A stretch of 64,000 bases of DNA from Brucella oryzae (GCA_012103035.1 JAAVLL010000002.1:372001-436000); one strand, 5' to 3'. Counted from the stretch's first letter, positions 9,784 to 22,600 are shown. Notes: a model not told the origin generated them from the sequence alone. A program made the numbers and translations.

Positions 9784-11193
9784 CATTACAGTTGCATATT
9801 TATCTATGATCTGAATCTATGGGTCTCCATGATTCGGAGGTCATGGATGGCAGGTGCATCAATCGAGACGACGCTTGAGCTTTGGGCATCATCGTTGCGC
9901 GACGTGAAAGCTCGCATGCGCGGACTGTTTACGCAGGAGCGCGTTGCAGCCTCTGCGAACCTTTTCTGGATGGCTTACTGGGTGACGAGCGGCGCAAGAC
10001 AGGTTGGATGCATGCTGAGGCGGCCGGTGATCCCGGCCCGTGGCGGCAACAGGCCATTTTGGGTCGCGGGCGTTGGGATGCGGATGAGCTGCGCAACATC
10101 GTACGAGAGTATGTCGTAGAAAACCTCGCAACGGATGATGCGGTCCTGGTCATCGACGAAACAGGCTTCCTCAAGCAGGGCAAGACATCGTGTGGTGTTG
10201 CCCGTCAGTATACAGGTTCGGCTGGCAAGATAACGAACTGTCAGATCGGTGTATTCGCCGCCTATGTGTCCGTTCGCGGCCATGCCTTCATCGATCGAGC
10301 GCTGTACTTGCCCAAGAGCTGGACTGGCGATCCGGCAAGGCTTGCAGCAACCCATGTTCCTGAGGATGTAGCCTTCACTACCAAACCAGGGCTGGCTGTC
10401 GATATGATACAGCGTGCACTGGCAGCTGATGTGCCATTTTCATGGGTGGCTGGCGATGCGGTGTACGGCGTCGGGGAAATAGAAGGTTGTCTGCGCCGTG
10501 CCTGTAAAGGCTATGTTCTTGGTGTAAAATCCGATCATCACTTCGGATCCTGGTCGGGAAGCCTCCGGTCGCCGGCACGGCGCAGGAGATCACCCGTGAT
10601 CTCGATCCTGAAGCATGGCAGCGTCTTTCCGCCGGTGAAGGCACCAAAGGCGCACGGCTTCATGACTGGGCCTATTGCGAACTTGCCGACCTTGATGCCG
10701 ACGAATACAACGAGACGAAATCGGGACTTTGGACCCGTGGCCTCCTGATCCGGCGCAACATCAGCGACGGCGATCTGGCATTCTTCACCACATGGTGCCC
10801 GGCCGGGACGGGCATCCAGACGCTCGTTTCCGTTGAAGGCCATCGCTGGGCAATCGAAGACAGCTTCGAGACTGCCAAGAACGAGCTCGGACTCGATCAC
10901 AACGAAACCCGGTCATGGCATGGCTGGCATCGCCACGTTTCCCTCGTCATGCTTGCCTTCGCCATGATGGCGGTGATCCGGTACCGCGCCAACGACGCGA
11001 CGCCCCAAAAGACCACGGATGCCGACCATCGGGAATTGATCCACTGGTCTGTCCAGGAAGTCCGGCGCATCGCCACCAGGCTTGCCCAGCGTCGCATAAG
11101 CCCCGCTTACGTCATCGCATGGTCATGCTGGAGACGCGCCCATCAGGCAGCCGCTCGGCGAGCTCATATCAAAACTAAAATGCAACTGTAATG
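9784..11193 (+). mobile_element. IS701-family element, copy A
   Basis: 1410 bp bounded by CATTACAGTTGCAT and its complement ATGCAACTGTAATG, with a perfect CTAG duplication on each side (9780-9783, 11194-11197). A YTAR target is the known IS701-family signature. The CTAG used here is formed where one IS5 end, TA, and the next IS5 end meet. A near-identical inverted copy lies at 40954-42362. Confidence 0.88.
9847..11191 (+). CDS. IS701-family DDE transposase, copy A (two frame breaks)
   Basis: Start ATG at 9847 follows a GGAGG site. The DDE_5-type product (about 450 residues) shows VLVIDETGFLKQGKTSCGVA, WVAGDAVYG, and VEGHRWAIEDSFETAKNELG. Breaks: near 9958, where a G is missing before EPFLDGLLG (shared with copy B), and near 10556, where GGG replaces the GGGG of copy B. 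The second difference between otherwise identical copies shows a homopolymer-length change directly. Confidence 0.82.
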
Positions 11194-11970
11194 CTAGGTA
11201 AGCGACTCATAAGAACGTAGCGAGATACGAATTGCAGCAAGCTGGATAGATGCGAGGAAATTGTCGTCGCGTTTGTCGTATCGCGTTGCGATGGCCCTGA
11301 AGTGCTTGAGTTTATTGAAGAACCTTTCGACCGCGTTCCGTTGCTTATAGAGCCATGGGCTGAAGGCGGGGATATTCACACGGTTTGGCATGGGGCGGAT
11401 GCAGCCCCATGCTCCTCGTTCTTTAAGGCTTTGGCGCAAACCGTCGCTGTCGTAAGCGCGATCTGCCAGTAGTATCTGCCCGGACCCGAGCGTCTCAAAC
11501 ATATCGGCTGCCGAACGTCCATCATGTGCGTGTCCGGCAGTCAGTTTCAGTCGAATTGGGCGACCATCAGCATCGACAAGTGTATGGATTTTGGTTGTCA
11601 GGCCGCCGCGCGCGACCCATGCAACCGGATCGCTCGTCTTTTGACCGTTGGCCGCATGTTGATGGACGCGGATTGACGAGGAGTCGATCATCTGGATATC
11701 GCCGTCGTAAGCTTCTGATATCGCGTTGAGAATGCGGGCCCACTGCCCCGCATGACGCCATCTGTTGAAGCGATTTACACAGGTCGTATAAGGACCATAT
11801 CGAGCTGGACTGTCTGCCCACGGCGCACCTGTTCTCAGCCGCCAGAATATACCGTTCAAAACACGTCGATCGTCAACCCGAGCCTTACCACGCACCTTGG
11901 CCGGAAGAAGCGGTTCAATCACGGACTATTCGAAATCTGTTAAATCAAAACACCCCATCACTGCCTCCAT
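11194..11970 (-). pseudogene. IS5-family transposase, copy 2 (nonsense codon)
   Basis: The reading frame is continuous through the DDE region because two bases are absent relative to copy 1 (GGTCGCGCGCGG versus GGTCGCTCGCGCGG). However, codon 15 changes from TGG to TAG (at about 11927), removing the normal start. A downstream GTG could still give a shortened 242-residue product. Probably inactive. Confidence 0.75.
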
Positions 11971-12032
11971 GTCGATGGAGACAGTGAATCACAAACCATG
12001 CAATCCGGAAATCATTTTATGGGTATGTGACC
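11197..12032 (-). mobile_element. IS5-family (IS427 group) element, copy 2
   Basis: Same ends as copy 1 (GGTAAGCGACTCATAAG here), flanked by TA, same orientation as copy 1. Before IS701 inserted, copies 1 and 2 would have been a head-to-tail tandem separated only by TA. Its outer end cuts off the last Ig-like gene at 12032. Confidence 0.86.
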
Positions 12033-12660
12033 TAAGGGCTATCAATGTTTCCTGCAACTAGAAATGATTGTGAACAATATACACCGGGGTCCTTAGCGAG
12101 GCTTGCTCGCACTCCAGTCCATTCAGCATGGGTTCCATAGGTCAGTGACGCAATATCTACGTGAACACCGCGGATACATCCTGTGTTATCTGTGTAGGCA
12201 GATTTAGGAGATATACTTGCATATGGAAACTCTGCTGAAAATAATATTTTCAATCCGAGTATATTTGATCCGGTGCTCGATGATAACTTTACTCCATTGA
12301 TTATTTGATTAGCCGCGTCCTCGGAGTCATACAGAAATTCAAGTTCATATTTATCTGTAGATATGAAAGTGAGGTCCTCACTAGCGGTCTTGTGGTCGTA
12401 ATCCGCAAGCTGAGCTACAAGAGTTACAGTTTCCGGTTGATCGTCGACGAGAGCGACATTGTTAATACGACCGATTACATCCGTTTTAGATCTATTTTAT
12501 TTGATCCGTTGCTTGTGAAGACAGCACTTCCATTCAATGAAATGTGTACCCTGGCGTTTGATATCCAGTGTACCCCATCGGAAACGGTTATACTGATATT
12601 ATTTCTGCTAACGCCGTCGGCACTTGCATTATTTGATTTCACTTTCAGTATAATTTCCAT
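12032..12660 (-). pseudogene. Big_1/invasin-like Ig-domain protein, 3' end cut by IS5
   Basis: The protein begins MEIILKVKSNNASADGVSRN and carries a Big_1-type signature: NISITVSDG, NARVHISLNGSAVF, IGRINNVALVDDQPETVTLV. A missing A in an AAAA run near 12482 splits it. The stop codon at 12032-12034 is created by the junction with IS5 copy 2, so the original C-terminus is lost. It is the last of four minus-strand Ig-like genes and lower in GC than its flanks. Such proteins are usually surface adhesins or secreted structural proteins. Confidence 0.65.
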
Positions 12661-12947
12661 ATTCTTCGTACCTCTTATAATAGTCTTCCTGAATCAAGAA
12701 CTTCATCCCGCAGAAGAATAGTGACTGTGAGAAACTGCTGGCCGCTTTAAAGCTTTCCAAGCAATGAATGTGCAGAAATTAGCTTGTTTTACGCTATATT
12801 TTTTACCTACATCTTCTAGAGCTACGATTAACTTTTGAAAGACATCTCTAGAGTGTTTCCAGTCAAAACCGAGTAGCTGGAACCGCTTTATCTATTCGTT
12901 TTCACTCTTGTCTACCGAAATCGGTTCCCACTTTCGGTAGACATGCA
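12661..12947. other. Non-coding gap containing a REP-like palindrome
   Basis: About 290 bases separate two Ig-like genes. The only clear structure is the palindrome at 12910-12942, which could fold as a transcript-end hairpin for the upstream gene. I see no gene. Confidence 0.5.
12910..12942. repeat. REP-like palindrome
   Basis: GTCTACCGAAA and TTTCGGTAGAC pair around TCGGTTCCCAC. The core resembles the palindromes at 15060-15091 and 45512-45550 and the short intergenic repeats widespread in Brucella/Rhizobium relatives. Confidence 0.7.
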
Positions 12948-14298
12948 CTAGGCTGGAAAATCGATGAATTGCATAGGTATCTCTAGAATTCTGTGCGAGT
13001 CATATTCTATATACAGGGTTATGGATTCAGGAGTATTGTTGAATACATTTACAGTAAAACTACCATCAATATTTGGTTGAATTGAAGTGGTGTTGCCCAT
13101 ATGCTCTATTGTCGCATTGCCACTGACAGTTAATGTAACAGCGGAAGCAGAACTTGCGTCAGAAACGCATAAAAGTGCAGGGTGTTATGCCGTCTGCCGG
13201 TGCATGTGTAGAGCTTGCATAGGCAGGAATGGGCGATTGGCCAACTTTATAAGGCGAAAATTCAACATAGGTATTGACGCTGTTATCGGGATGATCCTGC
13301 GGGTAGCCGAAAAGCTGGACCGGGATGCTGGAGGAACCTGCATCGGATTTGCATGCTATCTGAAAATAGCTGAGACCATGTTCATCCAGCTTTAGGGTTT
13401 TGTGTTTGTATCCGGTTGGCTGTCCACTGATCCAATTGTGGCGGAGGGGAACAGTTGAGAATGACTGTGGAACCAGGCCGCCCGAAGATGCAGCCAGTAT
13501 TATATGGTGTCAGGTGAGGGTAGTTTTGAGGTCACGCACCGGCGCGCCCGTTGTCGCGACGAGCTGTAATTGTGTAATGTCAGACCACGACGTCGAAACT
13601 TCTTTATTTTCTGATATTATTTGGGTGCCTCCATTATTACGAATTAGATTGTAATATCCTGTACAAATTGCGTTATCTCCAAGTAATTTAATATTCTTAC
13701 TTGGAATAATGTCTTGAATGTAGCCGTCGGCGGCATTGTCAATACTTACCTTAATGAGGTGACTACGGTATGTGGCTTGACCGACGGTATATCCTTCTTC
13801 ATTGGAGCCTTTCCAGAAAAAGATGATTTTGTCACCAGCGGTAATACCAGGATACGCCGCACGAATGATTGTGCCCTGATCGTAAGCAAAACTGTTATAG
13901 TATAAAACATCATTGACAGCCGATGGAAAGGCCGGAGCGGGAAGCTGCTGAACGATTGAATTAATGATTTTAATTTGAGTTGCAGTTGACCGGTTTATGT
14001 TGCCAGCGTTGTCGGTTGCCGTGTAATATACGCTGTAACTACCATTTGGCAGGTATTTGTCTGGGTATTTTATATAAATAATGTATTCATCTATATCTGT
14101 AATATAGTAATCTTTGCTGATATATTCGTTAAATATTACCTCTATCTTATCTCCTACATTTATTGCCGTGTAGGCGTGAATCTCTATAAGGATTACTCCA
14201 TCCAGAAGGCTGACGTCTATAATCCCGTTTTCGGCTTGAGGGAAATCGGGTGCTTGCAATACATTCAGATTGGAAAGATGATTTGATTTGTTGCTCAT
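12948..14298 (-). CDS. Ig-like repeat surface/secreted protein (several frame breaks)
   Basis: The first 262 residues are open (start MSNKSNHLSNLNVLQAPDFP at 14298) and contain repeats opening with APDFPQAENG and LPAPAFPSAVND, each followed by an Ig-like beta-rich stretch (NINRSTATQIKI). The TGA at 13510 is followed by continued coding: a C restored in ACC-TGA gives TLTPYNTGCIFGRPGSTVIL, then, after another break, HNWISGQPTGYKHKTLKLDE and finally VTLTVSGNATIEHMGN up to a TAG at 12948. The last part aligns by eye with the C-terminal part of the neighbour at 14306-14997, for example PADGITPC versus PANGLTPC. No signal peptide is evident. Function unknown; adhesin-like. Confidence 0.6.
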
Positions 14299-14305
14299 AG
14301 TTTCG

Positions 14306-14997
14306 TCACAACGTAGGAAATGTAACAAATGGCAGTTTGAAAGAAATATGCTCTCCGTCGGGACTCTGCGAAAGAGTGAGTGATGTGAACACTTCTTCCG
14401 AAAACTTATTTGTAATATTAATTGTAGCGCATCCGTCAGAATCCAAAGGAACATTGAATATTTTCTGGGATGGATCCGGGCTATTGGTAATGACGGCGTT
14501 TTGATCCACACGAACACTGATAGAGTTCACTGAGCTATGTGCACTCATGTCAACTACGACATATATTGAACATGGGGTTAGTCCGTTTGCCGGAGCGCCA
14601 ACAGTATAGTTATAAGCGGTGATTGCTCCGTTACCAACAAAATAAGGTGCGAAAGTGAGCGATTCCTCTGCGTGGTTTTGCGGATTGTCGTCGTCGTAAA
14701 GGTAAAGCGCGTAGAGGGCTCGCGCTTCCGCATGATGTGTACAGACAGCTCGGAAATTTGCATAACCTTGCTCGTTCAAATAAAAATCGTAGTAATGGTG
14801 ATCACTTGCCTCAGGGATTTCAATCGGGGTGTTAGCATTTGCAATGATATGCTGTCCAGGTTGACCATATACGGTGACCCAGTTACAAGGTTGCAGGGGA
14901 GGGAGTTCAGATCGGTAACTGCCGCCCCTTGTGTCACGTTGACTTGCAAAGGGCGTTTCAATCGTTCGGAAAGTGTGGACACCGATGTAGTTTGCAT
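14306..14997 (-). CDS. Ig-like surface/secreted protein, short member (one frame break)
   Basis: About 230 residues. The N-terminus MQTTSVSTLSERLKRPLQV is followed by a missing base near 14855 (NLD joins GQHIIANANTPIE), then a region ending in a beta-sandwich-like domain (PANGLTPCSIYVVVDMS, SISVRVDQNAVITN, CATINITNKFSEEVFTSLT). It shares that C-terminal module with the next gene downstream, 8 bp away. No catalytic motif or signal peptide is seen. Product family not identified. Confidence 0.6.
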
Positions 14998-15059
14998 AAT
15001 GGATACCTAGTATATTTCTGACTATTTAGATCGCGCTCTAAATGTTTGTTTTAACGCGT

Positions 15060-15091
15060 GTCCCCAAAAGCAGGATTCCGGTTTTGGGGAA
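15060..15091. repeat. REP-like palindrome between Ig-like genes
   Basis: TCCCCAAAA and TTTTGGGGA pair around GCAGGATTCCGG in the gap between two minus-strand genes. It may act as a transcript-end structure. Confidence 0.6.
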
Positions 15092-15102
15092 CCTGTTCGC
15101 TT

Positions 15103-16620
15103 TCAGATGTTGCCGGGCGCTACGGTGTCCAGAAGTTTCTCTACAAATTCTGACAAGCCTGTTTTCCCGGTCGCTTTTCGCGTCAAGGTATACTCGGCAT
15201 AAAATGCCCCATAATTCCCTTCTGGAGAAGAATTGTATCCCAAAAGAGTATCTTTATTAAATTTAACGTTAAAAATACGATTATTTATATCCGAGTCGGA
15301 TAAAGTTGCTTTAGGTGATTGATATTTATGGTGGATTTCATTGCCGTCGTTGTCGTAACCATTTAAGTATATCGACACTATGATTATATCATCTTTCTTT
15401 GCCAGAACCTGCAAATCCGTGAGATTGATATCTATGTTCAAACCATTCTTTATCGTATCGGCGTTGACAAAATCAGAAGCATCTTCAACCTGCGGTGCCG
15501 GAAGATTGCGTATTTTGTGCGGAAGGGGTTTATTTTCGCCCTGCGCGCCAATGCATTTGAATGCAGTACTTTCCGAAGTTCTCAGAAGACCGGTGCCTGT
15601 TGCCACCACATAACGTAAGTCATTCAGTTTCCCGGCATTCGTGCCCGTATCCGTATAAGCGTTTATTTTTGGAAAGAATGCCGGATAAGATGGTGCTATA
15701 CTCGTGTTCCAGACAAACGAGCTGGAATAAATCTTATTAAAGAAGACAAAGATGGTATCTCCGTCTCTCGCATTGGGATACGGTTGTATATTGACCAGAA
15801 CGTCAGGCCCCTGGATTGACGACAAGTTCAGTGCGTCGCCGGTAAAGGTTCCTTCAGGTGTAGCAGGGGATAGCCCCAATGTTTCGTCTTGCAGGTCCAC
15901 GATGACAAGCTGGCTGCAATCGATGGAATCGTAGCCGTTCTCGAATAGCTGTAGTTGCGCAGTTACCGCTTGCGTGGTCGCTACGATGTAGATTGTGGCG
16001 TTACCATTGGCATCAGTCGCGGTGCGGATGATCGAGGTCTTTCGCAGTGGATCATTCTGTATAGGCTTGATAGTCTTATAGGTTCCACCCGTAGCATCTA
16101 TGAATATTTTCGTTTTGTCGAACAAACCAAAATCGCTCACCTGCAGCCAGTCTATGATATAGTTCTGGACTGCAGCACCAGTATCGTCAGTAACTTTGGC
16201 TGTATACTGGATGGTATATTGTGAATTTGTTGGTGTCTGATTTTTGTCAGGGGCAACGGAAATTATCTGTTGTGTCGAGCCATTGGTCTCAACGGTAGCA
16301 GCAGACGCTGGCTTGAACGTATGGGTTATGGCTTTTCTTGGTTAATTGCCATGTCAAAATGGATAAATGGTGGATTTCCCCACCACGACCTGGAAACTGG
16401 CTGTTCCCTTTTGCTTGTTTGTTTGGTCGATCGTCACCGGGACGGAGAGAGCGTTTCCGTTTCCTCCGACAAGTTGAACACCGACAGCCTTCGAAATGTT
16501 AAGCATGCTTCCAGTCGAGAGTTGACCAGCCCCGGCATCAATTGCTGCTTCGAACTGAAAGACTTGCTTCTTGTGCAGGCTCGCGTTGTCTGGTATGTTT
16601 AAAGTAATATTAGCTGCCAT
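15103..16620 (-). CDS. Ig-like repeat surface/secreted protein, first gene of the cluster (two frame breaks)
   Basis: About 505 residues, starting MAANITLNIPDNASLHKKQV behind an AAAGGA ribosome site. Two compensating breaks near 16350 (TTTT has one base too many, AAAA one too few) separate it into two open stretches; the joined segment reads STIYPFDMAINQEKAITHTF. Then come Ig-like units such as TATDANGNATIYIVAT and NLPAPQVEDASDFVNADTIK, the latter opening like the LPAP/APDF repeats of the neighbouring gene. Its start lies 48 bp from the divergent autotransporter start. No signal peptide is visible, so export, if any, would be non-Sec. Confidence 0.65.
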
Positions 16621-16668
16621 TATATTTCCTTTACATTATACTGTCGAAATAAGTATGGATATTTAGGT

Positions 16669-19600
16669 GTGTTGAAGCAATATAAATATATTGTAATTTC
16701 CGCATGTTTGGTAACTGCGACAATCGACAGGGCATTTGGTGAAAGCGGCGGCGGGCCGGGCTATCATGATCCGAGTGGAATTTGGGGGCGCTGGAGGCGA
16801 TTGGCAAGGCGGTGGCGGGGGCTACGGGGCGGTGCTGGTCAAAATGCCATAGGCGGAGCAGGCCAAGATGGAAATGGCGGCAAGGGGCGGACGATGGGGC
16901 CGTGCTCGGCGGTGCCGGAGGACCTGTTGGCGCAACCGCGAGCACCGTACGCAATTTTCCAAGCAGCAGTGGTGGACAAATCGGGGGCGGTATCGGGGGA
17001 ACGGCGGCCATAATGGCAATGCCTATGGCGGCGGCGGCGGCGGCGGCGGTGCAGGTCTCTATTATATGGATAACACGCCTTTGGACTTCTCCTGGACTTT
17101 GGGTTTGAGTATCGCCGGAAATTATGGTGGCGATGCAGGTCGGGGTGCGCTTGGTAGTGGTGCCGCGGGCGGCGGCGGTGCTGGCGTGATCTTCATTGGT
17201 ACGACGCTTGATGTTCCCCGCGGTATTCTCATGCTTGGCGGTACGGGCGGCAATGGTGGATTAGCGGGCGGTGGCGGGGTGTCGGGCTATCGTTTAGCGG
17301 CCAGAAGCTGACATTAAGTGGCGAGATTCAAGCCGGCGGCGGCGGCAATGGGCCTAATGCGGGGCAAGGGGAGGCGATGGAGGCACGGACTTTTATCGTC
17401 AGCGATAATGGCCAGATAGACTTAACAACACGGTCCAGCTCTGGAGGCGCGACAGGCGGTATTCGAGGAGGACCTGGAGGCAATGGCGGCGGCATGAGCG
17501 GGGCCGGGATGATCATTGCCGGAAATGGAAACACTGTTTCGAATACAGGCGCGATTATTGGAGGACAGTCATACGACCCTAATGATATTCTTCATGCGGG
17601 TATCGGAATTGTTGTTAATGGAAACAATAACCGGATCATCAACAGCGCATCGATAACGGGTGGGCGAGTTACCGTACCAGTTGGTTTTGTAGCGGGTAAC
17701 AAGGCTGTCGCCGTTGCCGGAGCAGGTAATGAGCTGGAACTACATGCGGGTTACGATGTCGAGGGGCCTGTACGGTCAACAGGTGCTAACAATAGTATTA
17801 TTCTCGGCGGTTCCGTTGATGCGCTCTTCCAGCCGCTGCAAGTCACCGGCTATGAAACAAATTATGATGGCTTCGCTCGTTACAGAAAAACCGGCACATC
17901 GACCTGGACGGTAAAATACAAGGCCATAGATAGCGGCGCATGGAGTATCGAGGCAGGCAGGCTCATTCTCCAGGATATAAGCGACTTTAGTTCGGCGGAT
18001 AGTATAACCATTGATGCCGCGATGGATGTATCGGGCATTTCAGCAGGTGACACGACCTTCAAGCGTTTAATGGGAGCGACCGGCGGTCAGCGATATGGGG
18101 CAAAAATCTCGACATTTCAAACGCGCAGGCGGGAGATGATTTCGGCGGCGTAATTTCTGGAACTGGTAGTGTCAGTATAAATGGCAATCAGGTGTTCTCC
18201 GGCAACAATACATATTCCGGCGTGACGGCGTTGAGTGCCGGAACAACTCTTCAACTTGGCAATGGCGGGACAGCCGGTAACGTCGCCGCTAATATTACGC
18301 TCGGTAACGCAACAACGCTGATCTCCAACCATGCTCAGAATGCTCCCGATACCATTATTGGAGGAACTATTTCTGGTGGCGGGACTTTCAAAACCAGGCG
18401 GGAATACCGTTTTGTTCATGCAAACACCTATAGCGGCGGACTGCTGTTTTGGGCGGAACCTTGTTCATCGGCAATTATGGCACATCCGGCAGTTATGTCG
18501 GTGATGTGGATATCGCCAGCGGCGGAACCTTACCATTGCTCGCAGTAATGCGTTTATTTTGCCTGGAGTTATTTCCGGATCAGGTGCATTCACCGTCGAT
18601 GGTGGCAATGTGACAATAACCCGTGCGAATGCAAATTTCACAGGAGCCGTCAGTGTCCTGCAACATGGAGGCAGCGGTGTTCTGGCGTTGACAGGAGCAG
18701 GGGATCTGAGTCAGGCGGCGGGAGTTGAGGTTAAGGGTACTTTTGATATTTCCGGTGTTACAGCTAACAGTTCCAGTATTCGAAGCCTATCGGATGGCCA
18801 AACGGATACAGGCCGGATTCATTTGGGTACAAAGGATATCAATATCACAGATCTGGCTGCCAATGCGCGTTTCAATGGCATCATTTCAGGAAGCGGCGGA
18901 CTGACTATCCAGAAAGGCTCGCTCTCTTGGAGGTAGCAACAGCTATAGTGGTGCCACCAATATTGAACAGCAAGCTTCGCTTCGTCTGACTTCGGATTCG
19001 ATAGCTTCATCCTCCTTGGTCACGGTTGATGGTGGACTTGTTGTTGAGACTGGGGCTGGTAGCGGGGCGAGGGTGAAGCGGCTGGCGGGCGCGGCGAGTG
19101 GACAAATTGCGCTTACGGGAACCAACGATACGCTGACGATCGGCGACGCGCAGTCGGATGAGTTTAAGGGCGTGATTTCGGGTGCGGGTAATCTCGCGTT
19201 GGAAAAGGCATTCAAACGCTGTCCGGCGCGAGCACCTATACCGGCACCACGACGATAGCTTCTCTGGCTGCACTGCATCTTGCGGGTAATGGTAGTATCA
19301 GTTCAACCGCGGAAGTTATCGCTGACGGTACTTTCGATATATCGGCGATTACGGCGCCGGAAGCTGCCTTTGGCAGTCTTTCGGGCGGAACGGGCGGCAA
19401 GGTTGTTCTGGGGCAAAGAGCCTCCGGATCAACGCGGGCCTCGATCACGAGTTCCAGGGTGTGATTTCCGGCGGCGGAGGACTGACCATAGCAGGGGCAG
19501 CAAAAGCTTTCGGGGATCAACAGCTACACGGGCACAACCGCCGTGCTTGCGGGCGCAGAACTTTCCATCATCGGTGCCGGCAACATCAGTGCCTCCACAA

Positions 19601-22600
19601 TCAACAATCTGCTGACCGTCGACGGTACATTCGATGTGTCGGCGATGAATGCAGGTACCATCGATGCAAAACGGCTGGTGGGGACGGCTGGCGGACATGT
19701 GAATCTTGGCGCGAAGGATTTCGTGATCGCAGCTGCACAAGCAGGAGACGATTTCGCCGGTATCATTGATGGTTCCGGTCGTCTGGAACTGAAGGGAGGA
19801 ACGCAGGTCCTTTCCGGCAGTAACAGTTATACGGGTACGACAACGATCTCCGGTGGGACGCTGATCGTCAATGGCAACCAGACGGGCGCAACGGGAACGA
19901 CCACAGTGCGCACCAATGCAGCTCTCGGGGGCGGGGTGTCATCGGCGGTGATGTACTCGTCGAAAATGCGGGTCGGATCCTCGTTTCGGACAACAGCAGT
20001 GGCATAAGCAAGCTGACATTGAACGGCAATCTCACTCTCGTTGGCGGTTCAGCCATCGATTACGATTATGGACTGTCCCCGAACGGCAATCATGCGGCTC
20101 TGTCGATCCATGTGAAAGGCAATGTCGATCTGGACGGCACAATCAATGTTTTGAACAGCTCTGGCGTATCCTTCGATCCAGGTATTTACAATCTTATCCA
20201 ATATGACGGCACGAAAACGGGCAACCCAGTCGAGGGAAACATGCCGTCACCGGAGTTTTATCTGCAAACTGTGGTCCCACATCAGATCAATCTCATCAAC
20301 ACAAAGGGAATGGTCCTCAATTACTGGGACGGCGGCATTATCACCAACCACGATAATGGTGTTGTTGATGGCGGCGGAGGGACATGGCAGGCTTTCGGAG
20401 GAACGACAATTGGACGGATATGCAGGGTGCGATCAATGCCGGATATGTGGATAACAGTTTTGCCATTTTCCAGACAAAGGGAGGGATAGTTACCGTCGAT
20501 GACAGTCATGGGGCTGTCAGCGTTTCTGGTATCCAGTTTGCCGCCGACAATTATGAAATCAAAGGCGACGCCATCACTTTGAACGGCACGTCCAATACAA
20601 TTCGGGTGGGCGACGGCAGTGCGAACGGGCTTGCCTTCAGCGCAACCATTTCTGCAGATCTGGATGGTAATGCCGAATTGATCAAGAACGATCTGGGCAC
20701 ATTGAAGCTGCGTGGAACAAACAGCTATAGCGGTGGAACCCGTGTGAAGAACGGCATCTTGAATGTTGCGACCGATGCTAATCTGGGTGCAGCCGCCGGA
20801 GCGGTGACACTCGATGGCGGTACGCTTCAGTTTGGCCAGTCGTTTGAAATGAACCGGATGGTGATGCTCACGGTTAATGACAGCGCGATTGATACGATGG
20901 CAAATACGAATACTGTGAATGGCGTCATAAGTGGAGCTGGCAAACTGATAAAACGCGGCAGCGGAACGCTCGTACTGGGGAAGCAAACAGCTATAGTGGA
21001 GCTACGATGATTATCGAGGGCATGCTGGCTCTGCGCGGTACGGGCAGCGTTGCCACATCGAGCATGGTCAATATAGCAGATCATGGCACATTCGATATCT
21101 CGGCTGCATCAGGTTCTGCGACTGTGCAACGGCTGACGGGCGGTCAGGAAAGTGCGGTTGTCCTTGGAGGCGGAGAACTCGTTATTGCTGCTGCTCAGAA
21201 TGACGAATTTGCAGGAAAAATATCCGGTGCCGGCGGCGTGACGCTTTCCAGCGGAAAACAGATTCTAACCGGTGATAATACCTATACTGGTCGTACGGCG
21301 GTTTCTGCCGGTGCAACCTTGCAGCTCGGTGCTGGCGGCACGACAGGCAGCGTTGTAGGCGATGTGACCAATGACGGGATGGTTGTATTCAACCGTTCCG
21401 ACAATCTGATCTTCTCCGGTTTGATGTCGGGTACGGGCGGTTTGAGGAAGAATGGTTTGGGTGTTCTGACGCTAACCGGTGCCAACAGCTATTCGGGGAT
21501 TACGGCAGTCAATGGCGGCACGCTCAAGCAGGGTGGGGCTGGCGGCATCAGCGGCGCATCCGCATTCAATGTGGCCAGCAATGGCAGGCTGGAGCTGGGT
21601 GGCTTTGCCACGACGATGGCATCGCTGGACAATGGCGGCATGGTCGATTTCGGCGGGAGTGGCGGCACGGTGCTGAATGTTGCCGGCAACTATACCGGCA
21701 CGGGTGGCACCCTTGTGTTCAACAGTGTTCTGGGCGGTGATGCCTCGAAGACGGACCGACTGCAAGTGGGCGGCGACACGTCGGGCAGCAGCCATGTGAA
21801 GGTGGTCAATCGCGGCGGCAACGGCGCACAGACGACGGACGGCATCAAGATCATCGACATTGCCGGTGCATCGAACGGCCTGTTCGATCTGCTCGGCGAT
21901 TTCGTCACCGGACGGCCGTCAGGCCGTGGTGGCGGGTGCCTATGCCTATTCGCTGTACAAGGGCGGCGTGAGCACCCCGGCGGATGGCGACTGGTATCTG
22001 CGCTCCGCACTCAAGAACCCGCCACCCCGCCTTGTGAGGAAACCGGCACCTGTCCGCCCCCGCCCCCGCCCCGCCGCCGCCGCCACCGCCACCGCACTAC
22101 AATCCCGGTGTGCCCCTTTATGAGGCCTATGCAGCCAGCATGCAGGCGCTCAACACCTTGCCGACCCTGCAGCAGCGTGTGGGCAATCGTTCCTGGGGCG
22201 GTGCAGCCAACCCGGTCATCGAACAGGAGCGGATGCAATCGGCACGCCACTCGTGCCGGCAAGCGAAGCTGGCACGGCCATAGACCAGCACGGCATATGG
22301 GGGCGCATCGAAGGGGCGCACAACCGGCTGGAACCGTCCGGCTCGGCAACCGGCATGCGCCAGAGCATGAACACCACGCTTATGCAGGCCGGTCTCGACG
22401 GCCTGCTGCTGGACGCAGCCGACGGTCGCCTGCTGGGCGGCATCACCGGCCTTTACGGCAAGGCGCACAGCAGGTCTCTTCCCTGCATGGCGATGGCACA
22501 ATCGACACGCAGGGCTGGGGGCTTGGGGCGACGTTGACCTGGTATGGCGACAATGGCTTTTATCTCGACACACAGGCACAGGCCGTCTGGTACGACAACG

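Noticed and set aside
9784..12032. Composite transposon made of two IS5 copies carrying IS701
   Set aside because: CTAG duplications directly flank IS701, so it inserted on its own into an IS5-TA-IS5 junction; the three do not need to move together.
17028..17051. GCG/GGC trinucleotide run as a phase-variable microsatellite
   Set aside because: It lies in a Gly-rich coding stretch with many similar GGN runs; a run of seven to eight triplets keeps frame and gives no on/off switch.
20321..20986. 221-codon minus frame
   Set aside because: Antisense of the autotransporter passenger; composition typical of reverse-read beta-repeat sequence.
18550..21300. Regular repeats considered as a CRISPR array
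   Set aside because: Units are about 300 bp, diverged, and in coding register with no short identical repeats or spacers; they are protein modules.
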